Below, piece after piece: positions 12,039 to 23,100 of a DNA stretch of 64,000 bases. This DNA comes from Chlamydomonas sphaeroides (lineage: Eukaryota; Chlorophyta; Chlorophyceae; Chlamydomonadales; Chlamydomonadaceae). Numbering within the stretch: the stretch's first letter is position 1; each line of letters starts with the position of its first letter. The notes beneath the pieces are model-generated. The model saw only the letters and a list, made by a program, of their open reading frames with translations, ran no database searches and was not told the DNA's origin. A program made the translations under genes and the position numbers. Where the stretch lies: assembly GCA_001662425.1 (NCBI GenBank), contig BDDC01000282.1:1-64000 (forward strand). Reading direction: 5' to 3'.

Positions 12039-13653
12039 GAGGGGAGGGGAAATCGGCCCCTTGGCACGGACCCATTCCCAGTTGAGCCCTTGGCACGCGT
12101 TCTTCTGCCTACCTATATATACCAGCGCTTTTATATATAGCCCAGGGCCCGCCTGGGCCCTGCTCACGGGTGGGCGAAGGCCATGCAGCGGGCGGGCCTG
12201 CCCGCAGTCTCACATCGCGGCGCAGGGAAACGGCGGGGCGACTCAATACATGCCGCGCCTCGCCTGCGGCAGCGTCACAAGAGACGAGTCATCCACTGAG
12301 CAATCTGCTCAAACTTTGCTGGCGTTGCCCGATGGGGCGGCTGCGGGGGCGCGGGCGTCAGACATGCACTGTGAAGGGTCCAGATGGGGTGGCGCCTCCG
12401 GCGTCAGCGGCGTGGGGTTTTCACCGAAGAATACGCGTGGAAGTCAGACAAGGGTACCTTAGACAGCCGTCAGTACTTGCAGCCCGGAGACTTCAAAACT
12501 AGACCGGGGGTATCAGTTTCCGGCGCTGCCGAGAGCCCGGCACTCGGGCCCGGAACTTGGGACAAGCCGCGCTGCTTGGGTTGGGGGTTGTGTTGCGATC
12601 AGGGGAGATCTCCCCTGGTTGCGATCACAGCGCAGGGCAGGTGGGGTGTGTGGCAGGTGCCACACCACACACAACATATACTACTCCCGTGGCTCCGTGG
12701 AGCATCTCGAGAGACCTCTTGCTTGTAGCAGGTACTCCTACTACAGGGGGCCTCTGGCGCCGTCCTGCTTAGGCATTAGCTGCTGAGCTCTAGTGCGGCT
12801 GCTCAGCCGTGTGACCTGCTGTCCTGCAAAGGCAGCGGCCAGCTGCGGCCTTGCCGCACGAACCTCACGAACGAAGCCGCTGGCCGGCCAGACCAGGCCA
12901 GCTGTCGCTGTCGCACCGGCCAGCGCTGGGGGACGGGACAGCGCTCAAGCGTCGGACACGCGACAGACTGCCTTGCCGGCACGTGCTCTGCTTACTCTTC
13001 GTGTGAACACTTGTAGAGTCGGGCTGTCGCCGTACGCTGCCTTACGGCATTTCTTATGTATTGCCCGACAACGGCCCGACAATGCGAATTCGCGACCGCG
13101 CGCTTTCACCCCTGCCCGCACTCGCACTGCTAAATTCCTCCTCACGTACTGCGTGCGCCGGTCAACTCTCCCAATCGCAGCGAAACGCCTGGCTGTGTGT
13201 GTAGATTTGCGAGCGCTGCGTGCTGTGTTGCGTGTGTGCTGTCATCTTCCTCGGGCACTGGTCAACGACGCGCGCGCAAGCACGCCGCGTAGCGGCTCGC
13301 TCAGGGGGGAACTTCACTGGCCTCGCTTCTCTGGACGTGACATATCTCAGCGGCACCCGGCCATTCTGGGAACTGGGTCCACCCAGGTCCGCCACCTCAG
13401 CCGCTCCTCAGCCGTTGCCACTTCAGGCAACCGGTCGGGCGCTTAACCGCCCAGCTTCGGCCCCATGCCTCTGCCCGTCCCGCTCACATCGCAGCATGCG
13501 TCGTCACGCATCGCCGCGGCGCTTCCGTCGCATGCCGGACCCCGGGTGGCGGCCTCAGTCGCCTGAGGAGCCTACCGCCGCCGCTCCCCTGCCTCGGGGC
13601 TCCTAATTTCGCGTCAGCATGCAAGGGGTGCACCAAAACCGACCTGCCGTGCT
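12039..13653. other. Intergenic region without supported genes
   Basis: No exon chain or known domain seen on either strand. Frames are short and compositionally driven. It ends at the candidate SAE1 polyadenylation signal. Confidence 0.45.
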
Positions 13654-13658
13654 TTACA
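13654..13658 (-). terminator. Candidate TGTAA polyadenylation signal of SAE1
   Basis: TTACA on the plus strand reads TGTAA on the transcript strand, about 605 nt past the SAE1 stop codon. TGTAA is the usual poly(A) signal in Chlamydomonas-type algae. Context fits, but the pentamer is short. Confidence 0.45.
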
Positions 13659-14262
13659 TCGCTGCTTGTGCGCGACAGGCATGTCGCGCCCACGTCGCGC
13701 GCGCAGCCAGCCGGCCCTCGCCTCGGGCCCGGCCGTCGTGCCGACCCGCTGCGCCCGAGCGCCTGCCAGCGCCCCCCACACTTCACCTCCAGAGGAAGGT
13801 CTGTGAAAGCCTGTCTGCCGCCGTCCCTGCCCCCGCAACGCCGCCCGCGCGCTCCCTCCCTGCCGCGCTCCTGGCCCATCCAGGCTCGTCAGCCCCCGCC
13901 CCGCCCCTGCCCTCCTCGCGACGCTCCCGCACGCCTGACAACCACAGCCGCCTCCGCGCCGTGCGCCCGGCCGCAGCCTGCACGCACCCCTCTCTTGCAC
14001 GGAAGCCGCCCTGCAGGCTGCAAGCAAGCACGGAGCGCGCAGCAGCAAACGTCCATGCCGAGCCGCCTGCAGCTACAGCTGACCGCGCCACGGCCCCGGC
14101 GCCACCGCAGTGGGCGGGACCGCTGCTGCCGTCCGCGCGCCCGCCAATGCTGCCATCAACGCTGGCGCGAGCCCACCTCACGCCCACCTCACGCCGGCTC
14201 CTGCCGCGCCACGCGGCGCCCGACCCCGAGCGGCCGACCCCACAATTCCACTCTGCCCCCGC

Positions 14263-17244
14263 TCACATAAAGCACTCCTCCACGCCCAGCCCGTCCCGCA
14301 CCAGGAAGCTGTAGAGGAACATGTTGCGCAGCGGTGCGCCCACTCGCGACACCGCTCGCAACACGTTGTTGGCCACCACGCCGCCCACCACCGCGCACAC
14401 CGGCGCCAGCTCGCCCAGCGCCACCGTCGCGCCGTCAGCGCACCCCTCGGAGGTGCCCGTGGGGCCCGGGCAGCCGTCGCACACGAAGCCCTCGAGCAGG
14501 CCATCGGGCAGCAGCGCGGCCGCAGCCGCGGCGCCCGACGCCGCGCCCTTGCCGGCGGCGGTGCGGAGCGCCAGCGCCTCGGCGGCGGCGCGCACGGCGG
14601 GCACGTCTGCTGCGCCGGCGGGTTGCCGGCCGGACGCCTGCTCCGAGTCCCACATCGCTGCGTAGCGGGCGGCAATAGGGTCGGTGCGGCGGAGCGAGAG
14701 CCAGGTGATGGAGTGGCCGGAACGTATTGAGGGAGCAGCGAACGAATCAACCAACACAATACACAACCAGATGGAGCTGCTGGGACGGGCACTGGGTGCG
14801 GTGACGCCAGGCGACGGCGCAGCGGCGGTGGCGAGCTGTGCCCGTGCAGCGGGGCGGTGTTGAGCTGTTGCAGCGGGGCCCCAAGGGAGTCGTGTCGGCG
14901 CTGGGAAAAGCATCAGCCGCCATGCTTCATCCCTACAGCGGTGTACGGCGACGTATGGCGACGTACGGCGACGCGCGGCGTGCCGCACCTCGCAACACGA
15001 GGTAGAGCGGGTGCGTGCGCTTGTTGAAGGGGGACAGGTCGGCGGCCAGTACGTCACGGATGCTGCCGTATGATACCTCTTTCTCGCCCGCCTCGCCCTG
15101 AGCAGGGGCAAGGGAAAGGCGAAGGCGCCCGGGCGAGGAATTTGGCACGTCGACGTGAAGCGTGCCGTGCCCATGTGGGCGCGTGTCGCCACCAGACCAA
15201 CAGCCCGGCAGGGGCGGGCGCGGGGCGCTGCAAGGGCGCTGCGGCACGGCACGGGGATGCTCGGGGCCCTGCGCCAGCAGCCACGTCAGCAGTCGCAGCC
15301 CTTGGTGCTCCTGGGTACCCCGCGTCACGGGGCGTCATGGGGCCGCCCTGCGCTCTGCTTGCGTGCCGCCGAGCAATGGGCCGGAAACCCCACGCCGCTG
15401 GCCCGTCCTGCACACGCAGCGGCTCGCGCCGCGGGCGCCTGGCGAGCAACCGCCAGCAACACGCAGTGGAGCACGGAACGGGCGGGCCCCCATCCCTCTG
15501 CTGGGCCCCGGCCGCTACACCGACCGCTACATGTCCGCACGAGGGTCGCAACGGAGCCGGCACGCACCCGCACCCCGTGGCGACGCCGATGTTACGCACC
15601 GGTACGCACACAACGCCAGCTCACCGCGACAGGCGCACCCACCTTGACCGTGTAGCTGTGGCTGGCGCCCAGGTCGATGAGCACGTAGCTCGAGGGGCCC
15701 ACCACCTCGCCCACGAACAGCTGCCGGCCCGCGGACCGACAGACGTCGCCCAGCGCCGCCGCCTGCGCCAGCGGCAGCCCCGTGGCCACCACCACATCGT
15801 AGCGGGGCACCAGGCCCCGCAGCGAGCCGGGCGCCTGGGGTAGAGCAGGTTGGGGGGATGGGGATGGGGAGGAGAGGGATAGTGGCGGGAGGTCGCAGGG
15901 TGGGCACGGATTCCGCCACGCCACTATGGAGGGGCGCGCGTACAGCCGGGCGCTCAAGGAAGGGAGGCAAGGGGAAAGGTGCTGCAGGGATGGGGCGTGG
16001 TGCAGGCACGGCCTGGACTTGACCGCGCAGGGCCGGGTGGAGTCTGGGCTGGCGAAGGAGGCTTTCCACGGAGCAGCAGCGTGGAAGTCAGAGTGGTTTG
16101 CCGTACCTTTGCCAACCGCCGCTAGCGCTGGTCTGACCGATGCCTCGCTGGGGCCCCGCCCACTGGGCCCCGCCCAGCGCCGGTGCGCTAGGCTGCACCG
16201 AAGCCACCCGCCCGCCCAGCCCAGCCGGCACCCCATTTCTTGTCACGGCACTGCGCCGCCGCAAGGCAGCACCGCCCCGCATGCGGCGGCCCCCACACCG
16301 GCCAGCACCCCGTCGCCCCGTGCTGCTTCATTCCTCAGCCCCACCACGACCGCCGGCCGCCCCTCACCCCCCCTAATCGCATCCGGCTCCAGCTCGGCCG
16401 CCAGCCCCCGGCTGTCGCATGCGGCATGTTTGCGAACAGCGCAGCCCCTGCTGCCGCCATCCCCCTTGCGCCGCCTCCCACCTCCTCGCCTCCCTCTGCC
16501 AGCAGCTCCGCCGCGTGGGGCGGCCCCGGCTCCACGGCCACCGCCATGAGCGGGTTCATGGCCGCGAGGGTGGCGGCGGACGCCTCGGCCACGCTGGGGG
16601 GCACAAGGGGCGGAGCAAGGGCGAGAGCCGACGGGAGGTCGGGCGTGGACGTGGAGGCTAGTAGGGGCGGAAGATTCGCACGGCGTGCAGCTAGCCAGCG
16701 TGCACACGATCGGCACCATTCAGGCTGCGGAGCCCAAAACATTCAAGTTGCAGAGCCTGAAAGAAGGGATCAAGGGAGGAGCAGGTGAGGGTGGCAGCGC
16801 ACCTCTTGCCCGAGGCGGACGCCTCCGCGGCAACCAGGAAGTTGCCCGGCGCAGCTGAGGTGGCGGGTGTGTCGTCTCTAAGGGCCACGGTGCCCACGCC
16901 CGCGAGGACGATGTTCTTGGCGATCTGGCGCGTGTGTTGAGTGGAGGAAAGATGGTGAGCATGTGGGAGACGGGGGAACGGTGGCGTGCCGGCAACACGA
17001 GAGCGGGGCTTCCTACCTCTGCTGCCAGACCACCGAGGCCTATGATAAGGACTTTTGCTTCCATCAGCCTGCGTGTGCGCGAGCGCGCGAATGGGCGGGA
17101 GATCGAGCATGCGCAAGCAGTCGGGGCCAGCGAGCTACGCGATCAAGTGATTTACCTTCGCTGCACCTCAACGCCCCATACTCGCAGCTGCCGATCATAG
17201 ACTTTCGCCTGGTCCTCCGTCAACGAGCCGAGCGCGGGCCCCAT
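14263..17244 (-). CDS. SAE1: SUMO-activating enzyme E1 small subunit (SAE1/AOS1)
   Basis: SAE1 pairs with UBA2 to adenylate SUMO. It supplies half of the composite E1 but lacks the catalytic Cys, as in the family. Exons: 17244-17156, 17068-17017, 16924-16803, 16593-16482, 15834-15643, 15097-14989, and a last exon ending at 14263; about 367 aa, close to the usual length. Diagnostic motifs in order are VYDRQLRVWGVEVQRR at the N-terminus, LIIGLGGLAAEIAKNIVLAGVG (nucleotide-binding Rossmann loop, split over exons 2-3), AATLAAMNPLMAVAVEPG, YDVVVATGL, FVGEVVGPSSYVLIDLG, and GELAPVCAVVGGVVANN near the C-terminus. The first five junctions agree in phase. The acceptor of the last exon is unresolved: no AG in the phase required by the exon 6 donor lies just upstream of TWLSLRRTDPIAARYAAMW. 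A truncated copy lies 2.5 kb downstream. Confidence 0.93.
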
Positions 17245-17386
17245 GTTCGCTTGAGCGACGCTCAAGCACTGGCGTATAGACAACAACGTGTGCCACGCGT
17301 CAGCGCGCGCAGAGTTGTGGGCTGTGCTGCGTGCTCACCAAGGTCGTCAGATATCATGCACACCTGTTCTCGGTAAAACACGTCCT

Positions 17387-17391
17387 TTACA
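17387..17391 (-). terminator. Candidate TGTAA polyadenylation signal of the WW-like gene
   Basis: TTACA on the plus strand, about 90 nt past the stop at 17482 and before the SAE1 start at 17244. Only 237 bp separate the two coding regions, so the signal must be near, which fits this site. Confidence 0.5.
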
Positions 17392-17481
17392 CGCAAGTTT
17401 AGCTTGCAACATGCCTTTGACAGCGGCCACGAACCCTGGCGACTTCCCCGCGTGCCCTGGTCACCCCCCGCTGAGCCCCCC

Positions 17482-19177
17482 CTACGCCCGGAACAGCAGC
17501 TCGTACCCTATGCCCGCCATCGCGATCAGCCCCACGCCCATGACCAGCGGATTTGTCACCAGCCGCATCAAGCTGGGCCCGCCGCCATCGCCGCCGCCCC
17601 GGCCCTCATCAAGCGCCACAGGGCCCGAGTCGTACTGCGCCTTGCGGCCGTATGGCCCGGGCTTCGGCTCCCCTAGTACCGTCGTATCGCCTGCACGGAA
17701 CATGAATCCATGGGAGCGGGGCCAGGCGGAGCCCGGGTCAACAGTAGGGCCGGCTGGGATGACGATGGCAGCGCTGCAGACAGCATGTTCGGCGGCACAT
17801 ATGCGCCGGCGCATGCGCAGATCTGAGGCCAGGCAAGGCCTTACCCCAGCCTCACCCGTTCGCCGGCACCAGTAGTATATCAGGCCGGTGCGCTTGTCGA
17901 CGACCTGTCACGGCGCGAGCCCAGGGCCACAGGGAGGGGAGCCAGAGGTTACACAGCAGCACGAGCTGGGCCGGCGGCTGCACGCGCTGCATGCATGCAC
18001 GCCGATGCGAGCATGAAGCCGCAAGGCAGACACCGCGCCTCCTGCCGGCAACCGACAGGAGCACCGTCGGCGAAGAAGCCGCTGTGCGTTGCCCTAGCGG
18101 CTCTCCCCGACCGCCGAGGCCCGGCTCGGCAAAAGCCCCGCGGCCATCAATGAGTCTCTCGGTTGTCTAAGTTGAATCGTCGCTTTCATCAGAGTACCTA
18201 TAGTAACAATACAAGGTACGAGGGCTGCGGGCCATGCAGGCCGGGGCTACCGCTAGGCCGTGGGTGTGGGGCCGCCGCAACAGCGCACCTCGATCCACGT
18301 GTCTGGCTTGGGCGCCCCCGGCACCGTGGTCTCGCCTGCATGCGCGGGCCGCGGGTTGCGGCGGGGGGCGGGGCGTGAGCGTGCCGCGGGCCGCCGCAGC
18401 GCGGGCGGGCTCCCTCGCGCCCGCTGTGGAGTGGCACCGCCGGGACGGCTGCGGCGAGACGTCTGGCGCGCTAAGAGCTGCATGCATGCTGTGGTAGTCA
18501 GCGGCACGGCTGCAGCCCAGGGCCATCGGCGCTTGCCGTGCACGCCCGCGCTGGACGGGCAGAGCGCCCGCGGGGCAGGCCGGCGCAACCCGTCCGGCTC
18601 CCCCGGCACGAGGAGGCATGTGTGGCAGGCGGCTCGTGAGCGGCCAGAACCATGGGTTTGGCGCATGTGTGAGCTGCCGTGAAGGCCAGGTATGGCCCGT
18701 GACCGGGCAACAGTATGAGGGCTGCGTGCGGCAACGCCCCTGTGCGCAGCTGCTACGCACCCGTCATCTTGCTCCGCCACACGAGCGCGCCCGACTTGTC
18801 CTGCGCCTGCTCCCACTCGTCCTCCATCGACTTGTTGGGCTTGTTGGCGGCTGGCCCTCGGAGCCAGCCTTGGGCGGTGGGCGCAGGAGGAAAGGGTAGG
18901 GGTGTGGGGCGAAGGTCGTATGCGTGCGTGATGTTGCGAATACCCGAGCCGCGACAACCTCATCACTTGTGGGTACACCATCGCGATAATATGGTATACC
19001 TGGCAGCGAACCCGCGCCGCTCGTGCTCGGGTAATCGCCATCTGCGGGCTGCTGCTGCCCGGCGTGCGTAGCCGCTGCTTGTCTATAGCCTCGCGCTGCA
19101 TCACTGCAACATGATGCCTCTAGCGCGCGGCTTAAGCTTGGTAAGCAACGGCGACCGAGGTGCATCGCAAGAGCCAT
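17482..19177 (-). CDS. Small mitochondrial-like membrane protein with two WW-like repeats
   Basis: Five exons with consistent phases: 19177-19000 (or to 18979, both donors in phase), 18850-18761, 18335-18289, 17904-17856, 17690-17482; about 190-197 aa. The N-terminus (MALAMHLGRRCLPSLSRAL) is Arg/Leu/Ser-rich without acidic residues, as in mitochondrial presequences. Two related repeats follow: DEWEQAQDKSGALVWRSKMT + GETTVPGAPKP, then WIEVVDKRTGLIYYWCRRTG + DTTVLGEPKP. Both resemble the W-x-n-TG-x-x-Y/W fold of a WW domain followed by a TGETT-x-G-x-PKP tail. Each repeat is split by an intron just before its TT-x-x-G part, supporting internal duplication. The C-terminus is one membrane segment (NPLVMGVGLIAMAGIGYELLF) ending RA-stop, i.e. 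a tail anchor. Targeting and function are inferred; no named family assigned. Confidence 0.72.
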
Positions 19178-19937
19178 GGTGGGCGACGTGGAGACAGCGC
19201 TTCGTAGGAATGGGTAGGTGCACGAAGTAGTTAATGCAGTGTGCCAAAGTTAACATGCATTGACACACTAACCCACACCATCCACAGCTACCCCACGTTA
19301 TCCCGCCCTTACCAGACACCCAGCCACCTTCGCGTTGCTGCCTTCGCGTACTTTCGCTTTCTTCTGCGTTCTCGCGTTCTCTGACAGCCACGAACACCAG
19401 GCGCTGAAGTGCCCCAGCACAGCTTACCCTCAAGCACACGTAGAACGCTGGAGACGCGGGCGGAGGCTCACACATACCGGCGTGTTACTTCAACTTGCAA
19501 ACGAACGAACAGCAGCCACCTCGCCGGCGGTGAGCCCGGTGGCGTGACGCTGGCCCTTGACGGTGGCGACGGCCGGCGGCCGCCGACCCTTCAAGCCCCG
19601 CTGCACCCCAGGCGGCCCTGCCCCGGGGGTGCACGCCTCGTCCTACTTCGCTGCGCCGCAACACGAGCCGCCCCCGCCCTCAGCCCACATGCAAGCCCGC
19701 AGCCAGCGCCATGGCAAGCAGCCGCCCCCGCTCTACCGCCCTGGCAATCAGGCAGGCAGGCAGGCACACAACCGCGCCCGTGGCGCGTCCCCAGCCGCCC
19801 CGCACGCCTCCTGCAACACCCAAGCTGCGACAGATGGCCCCTCCCCAACCATGCAGCTGCCGCGTCCAGCACCGCGCCATCACGCCATGCGGCCCGCTGC
19901 GCCCATGCTCCGACCCGACGTCACTCAAGCTACCGCC
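19178..19937. other. Intergenic: promoter of the WW-like gene and 3' region of the armadillo gene
   Basis: No independent coding exon is supported. Most of it should be 5' flank of the gene starting at 19177 and 3' untranslated region of the armadillo gene stopping at 20107. I saw no TTACA in the armadillo 3' region. Confidence 0.45.
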
Positions 19938-20015
19938 CGCGCGCCCCCTCGGTGCTCTCCCGCCCGCCCCCTCGGTGCTCTCCCGCCTGCCCCCTCGGTG
20001 CTCTCCCGCCTGCCC
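19938..20015. repeat. 22-23-bp minisatellite, about 3 copies
   Basis: Three tandem copies of a unit built on gccccctcggtgctctcc, in the presumed 3' UTR of the armadillo gene, directly beside the 7-bp array. Confidence 0.85.
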
Positions 20016-20102
20016 CAGGCCCCCAGGCCCAGGCCCCAGGCCCCAGGCCCCAGGCCCCAGGCCCCAGGCCCCAGGCCCCAGGCCCCAGGCCCCAGGCCCC
20101 AG
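20016..20102. repeat. 7-bp array (aggcccc)n just past a stop codon
   Basis: About eleven near-perfect copies of ccccagg. On the transcript strand of the armadillo gene this reads (GGGGCCT)n, starting only about 5 nt after its stop codon (20109-20107). Such G-runs can form G-quadruplexes. Confidence 0.9.
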
Positions 20103-20106
20103 AGCC

Positions 20107-23100
20107 TCACTTCCTGCCCGCGCCAGCCGCCGGCTTGGCGGGGGCCTTCTTCTTGCGGCCCTTGGTGGCTGGCGGGGGCGGCGGCGCCACCAGCTCCTGC
20201 AGCCCCTCGCTGCGCACCACCGGCACCAGCCGCGCCTCCAGCCACACGCTGGGGTGAAGAGATGCGGGGGATGGGCAGGAGGCGGAGGGGCAGGGGTCAC
20301 ACACGGGGACGGGGCCCAGCTGGGGGTGGGACGTGGGCTGGCTGGACGGCGAGCAGTCTGGCGCGGGATGAACAAGGCCCGCCGCGGCGTTGCTGCGTGG
20401 GGATGTACCTGCCCAACCCGTCGCTGCGTCCGCTACCATGTGTTGGCAGAACTTGCAATAGCGCTAGCGCGCGCCACCACGAACCCTGCACTGCACCTTC
20501 CATCCCCGCCCGGCCCCCAACTGCCCCACCTGCGCAGCTCCAGCTGCCGCTCGCCCCCCGCCGCCGCCGCCCGCCACGTCAGCGCCCGCCACTGGCCCGG
20601 ACCCAGCGGCGGGGCTGTAAGCGGCAGCGGGCACCAAAGCGCCGCCAGCAGCTGGCCCAACGCCGCCGACGCCAGCGCGCCGCCGCCGCTGGCCCGCGCC
20701 TGCGGCTGCTGTCGGCCGTGGTACTGGTACGGCGCGTGGGGCGCCACCGCGCCGCCGCGTGCAGGCGGCACGTGCAGGTGGTGCGTGGCGGCCGTAAGTC
20801 GGGCGGGCGTGGCGGCGCCCCAGTCCGACAGGCAGCGGCAGTCGGGCAGCGCGTCGGCCACCCAGTCGGACGGCGCAAACGGGATGGCGGGCGCGGGGGT
20901 GAGGTCCACCCGGTGACCCTGCGGAGGCGGGTGAGCGGAGGCGCGGCAGCGCGTGAGGGACGACGGAGCGCAGCGCCGGTGGAGAGGAGAGGCAGGAGCG
21001 CGGCCCGCCTCGGCCCCGCCTCATTCGCCTGTCGCGTGCTGCGTGTGCTGGTCGTGTGCCTGCACCCGCACGCCCCGGCCTGCCCCGCACGGGGCCTGCC
21101 CCGTGCCTCCCTCCCGCTGCTGCTGGCCCCGTTCCGCCGGTGGGGCCCCATGCACCAGCCCAGCTCCAGCCCACCTTGACCACGGTGTCGCCCCTAGCCC
21201 CAGCCCACCTTGACCACGGTGTCGCCCCTAGCCCCAGCCCACCTTGACCACCGTGTCACCCAGGTAGAAGTGCGCCAGCGTGCCGTTGGGCAGCAGGTAG
21301 TGGCCGTAGAGCGCCTCGCAGAAGCGGCAGCCTGGGGGCAAGGCAGGGAGAGAGGGGGAGCGGGCGAGAGGCAGGGGGGATGGGCAGGATGGCTGTAGGC
21401 GCACATCGGCACCGGCACCGGCGCCAGGCCGCCGCCGCCACCCTTCCCCTGTGCAGCCCTGCATCTCTGCCCGCTCCTGAACCGGCGCCACGTTGCTCAC
21501 CGTCCACGTGCTCGAACAGACACATGTGCTGCGCGCTGGGCAGCAGCAGGCGCGGGAAGCTGTACAGCCGGTCGGTACCGCCGTCGCCCGTCGCCACCAG
21601 CACCTGGGGCCGCAGGACAGGTGACAGGTGGGGGTCGGGGCCTTGGCCCAGCAGGGCCGTGGCGGGGCGGCTGCCCAGCCCCTTGTCCTGTCACAGCTCA
21701 TCCGCTCATCCGCTCATTCGCAGCGCTTCCGAGACACCACCTGCCCTCGCTGCCGGGCCCCATCCGCCTACTCACCGACAGCGGCTGCGGCTTGAGCACC
21801 TCCAACGCCGGGTCCTCGCCGCCGCCCTTCCCGTCCATCGCCGCCAGTGCGGCCGCGGCGCCTGAGCCTCGGCCGCCGCCCGCCATCGATGCCGGCGGCA
21901 GCGAGGGCGGCGGCATGGTCGACAGCGACGAGCGCAGCCCCCCGCCGGCGCCGCGGGGGCTGGGCGGTCCATCCCCGGCTCCAGTCGCGCCGGCCTGCTC
22001 CTCGTCCTCGTCGTCGCTGCCGCTGGCGGTGCCCTTGATGGACCGCAGCAGGCGGCTGGCGGCCTGGGCCTCCCGCGCCTGGAGATAGACAAGAGAGGGC
22101 GACAGCGGTGATGCACGGCGCCTTGGGAACCCCAGCCCCGCCTGCTGCCGTGGTTGAGAGTGGTCCTTTTGCCTCCCCTGGCCCTGGCTCTGGCTCTGCC
22201 GTCGCCCCACCGGCCTCCTAGCCTCGCCCTACCCTGGCCCTGAGTCTGCCGCCACCTCGCCCCACCAGCCTCCCAGCCTCCCCCGGCTCGCCTGCTTGGC
22301 CGCCAGGAGGTCCGCCACGCTGCCCGCCAGCACCGCCACGGGCCGGGGCACGGCGTCGGAGATGGGCATCTGAGGAGGCCGGGGCGGCGGCGTGGAAGGG
22401 CGGCAGGGGCGGGGGTTGCAGCGACACCTGGGCAGCGAGCGTGGAGGCAGCGGGATGGGCAGGTCCATGGTGCTCCACAGCGCACGCCCCGCATTCCCCT
22501 GCTGCAGGTATGACGAGCGAGGTCACTCACCAGCGGCTGACCCGACAGCAGCGCGTTCGCCATCTGGGTGGCGGCCGCCGCAGCCCGGCTGCCGGCCGTG
22601 CTGCCCAGCACGGACGGGGGCGGAGGCGACGACGCGCCGCCGGACCCGCCGCCGGCGCCAGCCGCCGCTGCCACAACGGCATCGGACGCCGGCACGCCGC
22701 GGCGCTGTTTGAGGATGGTACCGGCTGCGGAGGTGGCAGCCTTGATGGCGGCGGCGTTGGCAGCCGCCGCCGCAAGCACGGAGGTGTCCGGCTTGGCGGA
22801 GCGCAGGCGCGAAACCCGGGTGCCCGGCGGCGCCGCCAGGCCGGTTCGGGGCTTACGGTACGCCTCCGACGGGTTGTGCAGCGCCGATGCGAGCGAGGGG
22901 TCCACGACGGAGATGCTGTCGTACGTTGCCGTACCGACCAGGCTGGCGGCGTTGTCGTACGACAGCCCCGACGGCGCCTGCGAGCCCGACAGCAGAGAGG
23001 CGGCGGCGGCGCCGCCCTGTAGGTACGACGACGGCACCGCCGTCAGCGCACCGCCGCCGGCCACCACCGTCGGCGGCGCGGAGATGAGCGAGCGCGGCCC

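Noticed and set aside
19680..20375. Repetitive minus-strand ORF rich in GPGAWGL
   Set aside because: Simply the 7-bp array translated out of frame; it lies after the armadillo stop codon.
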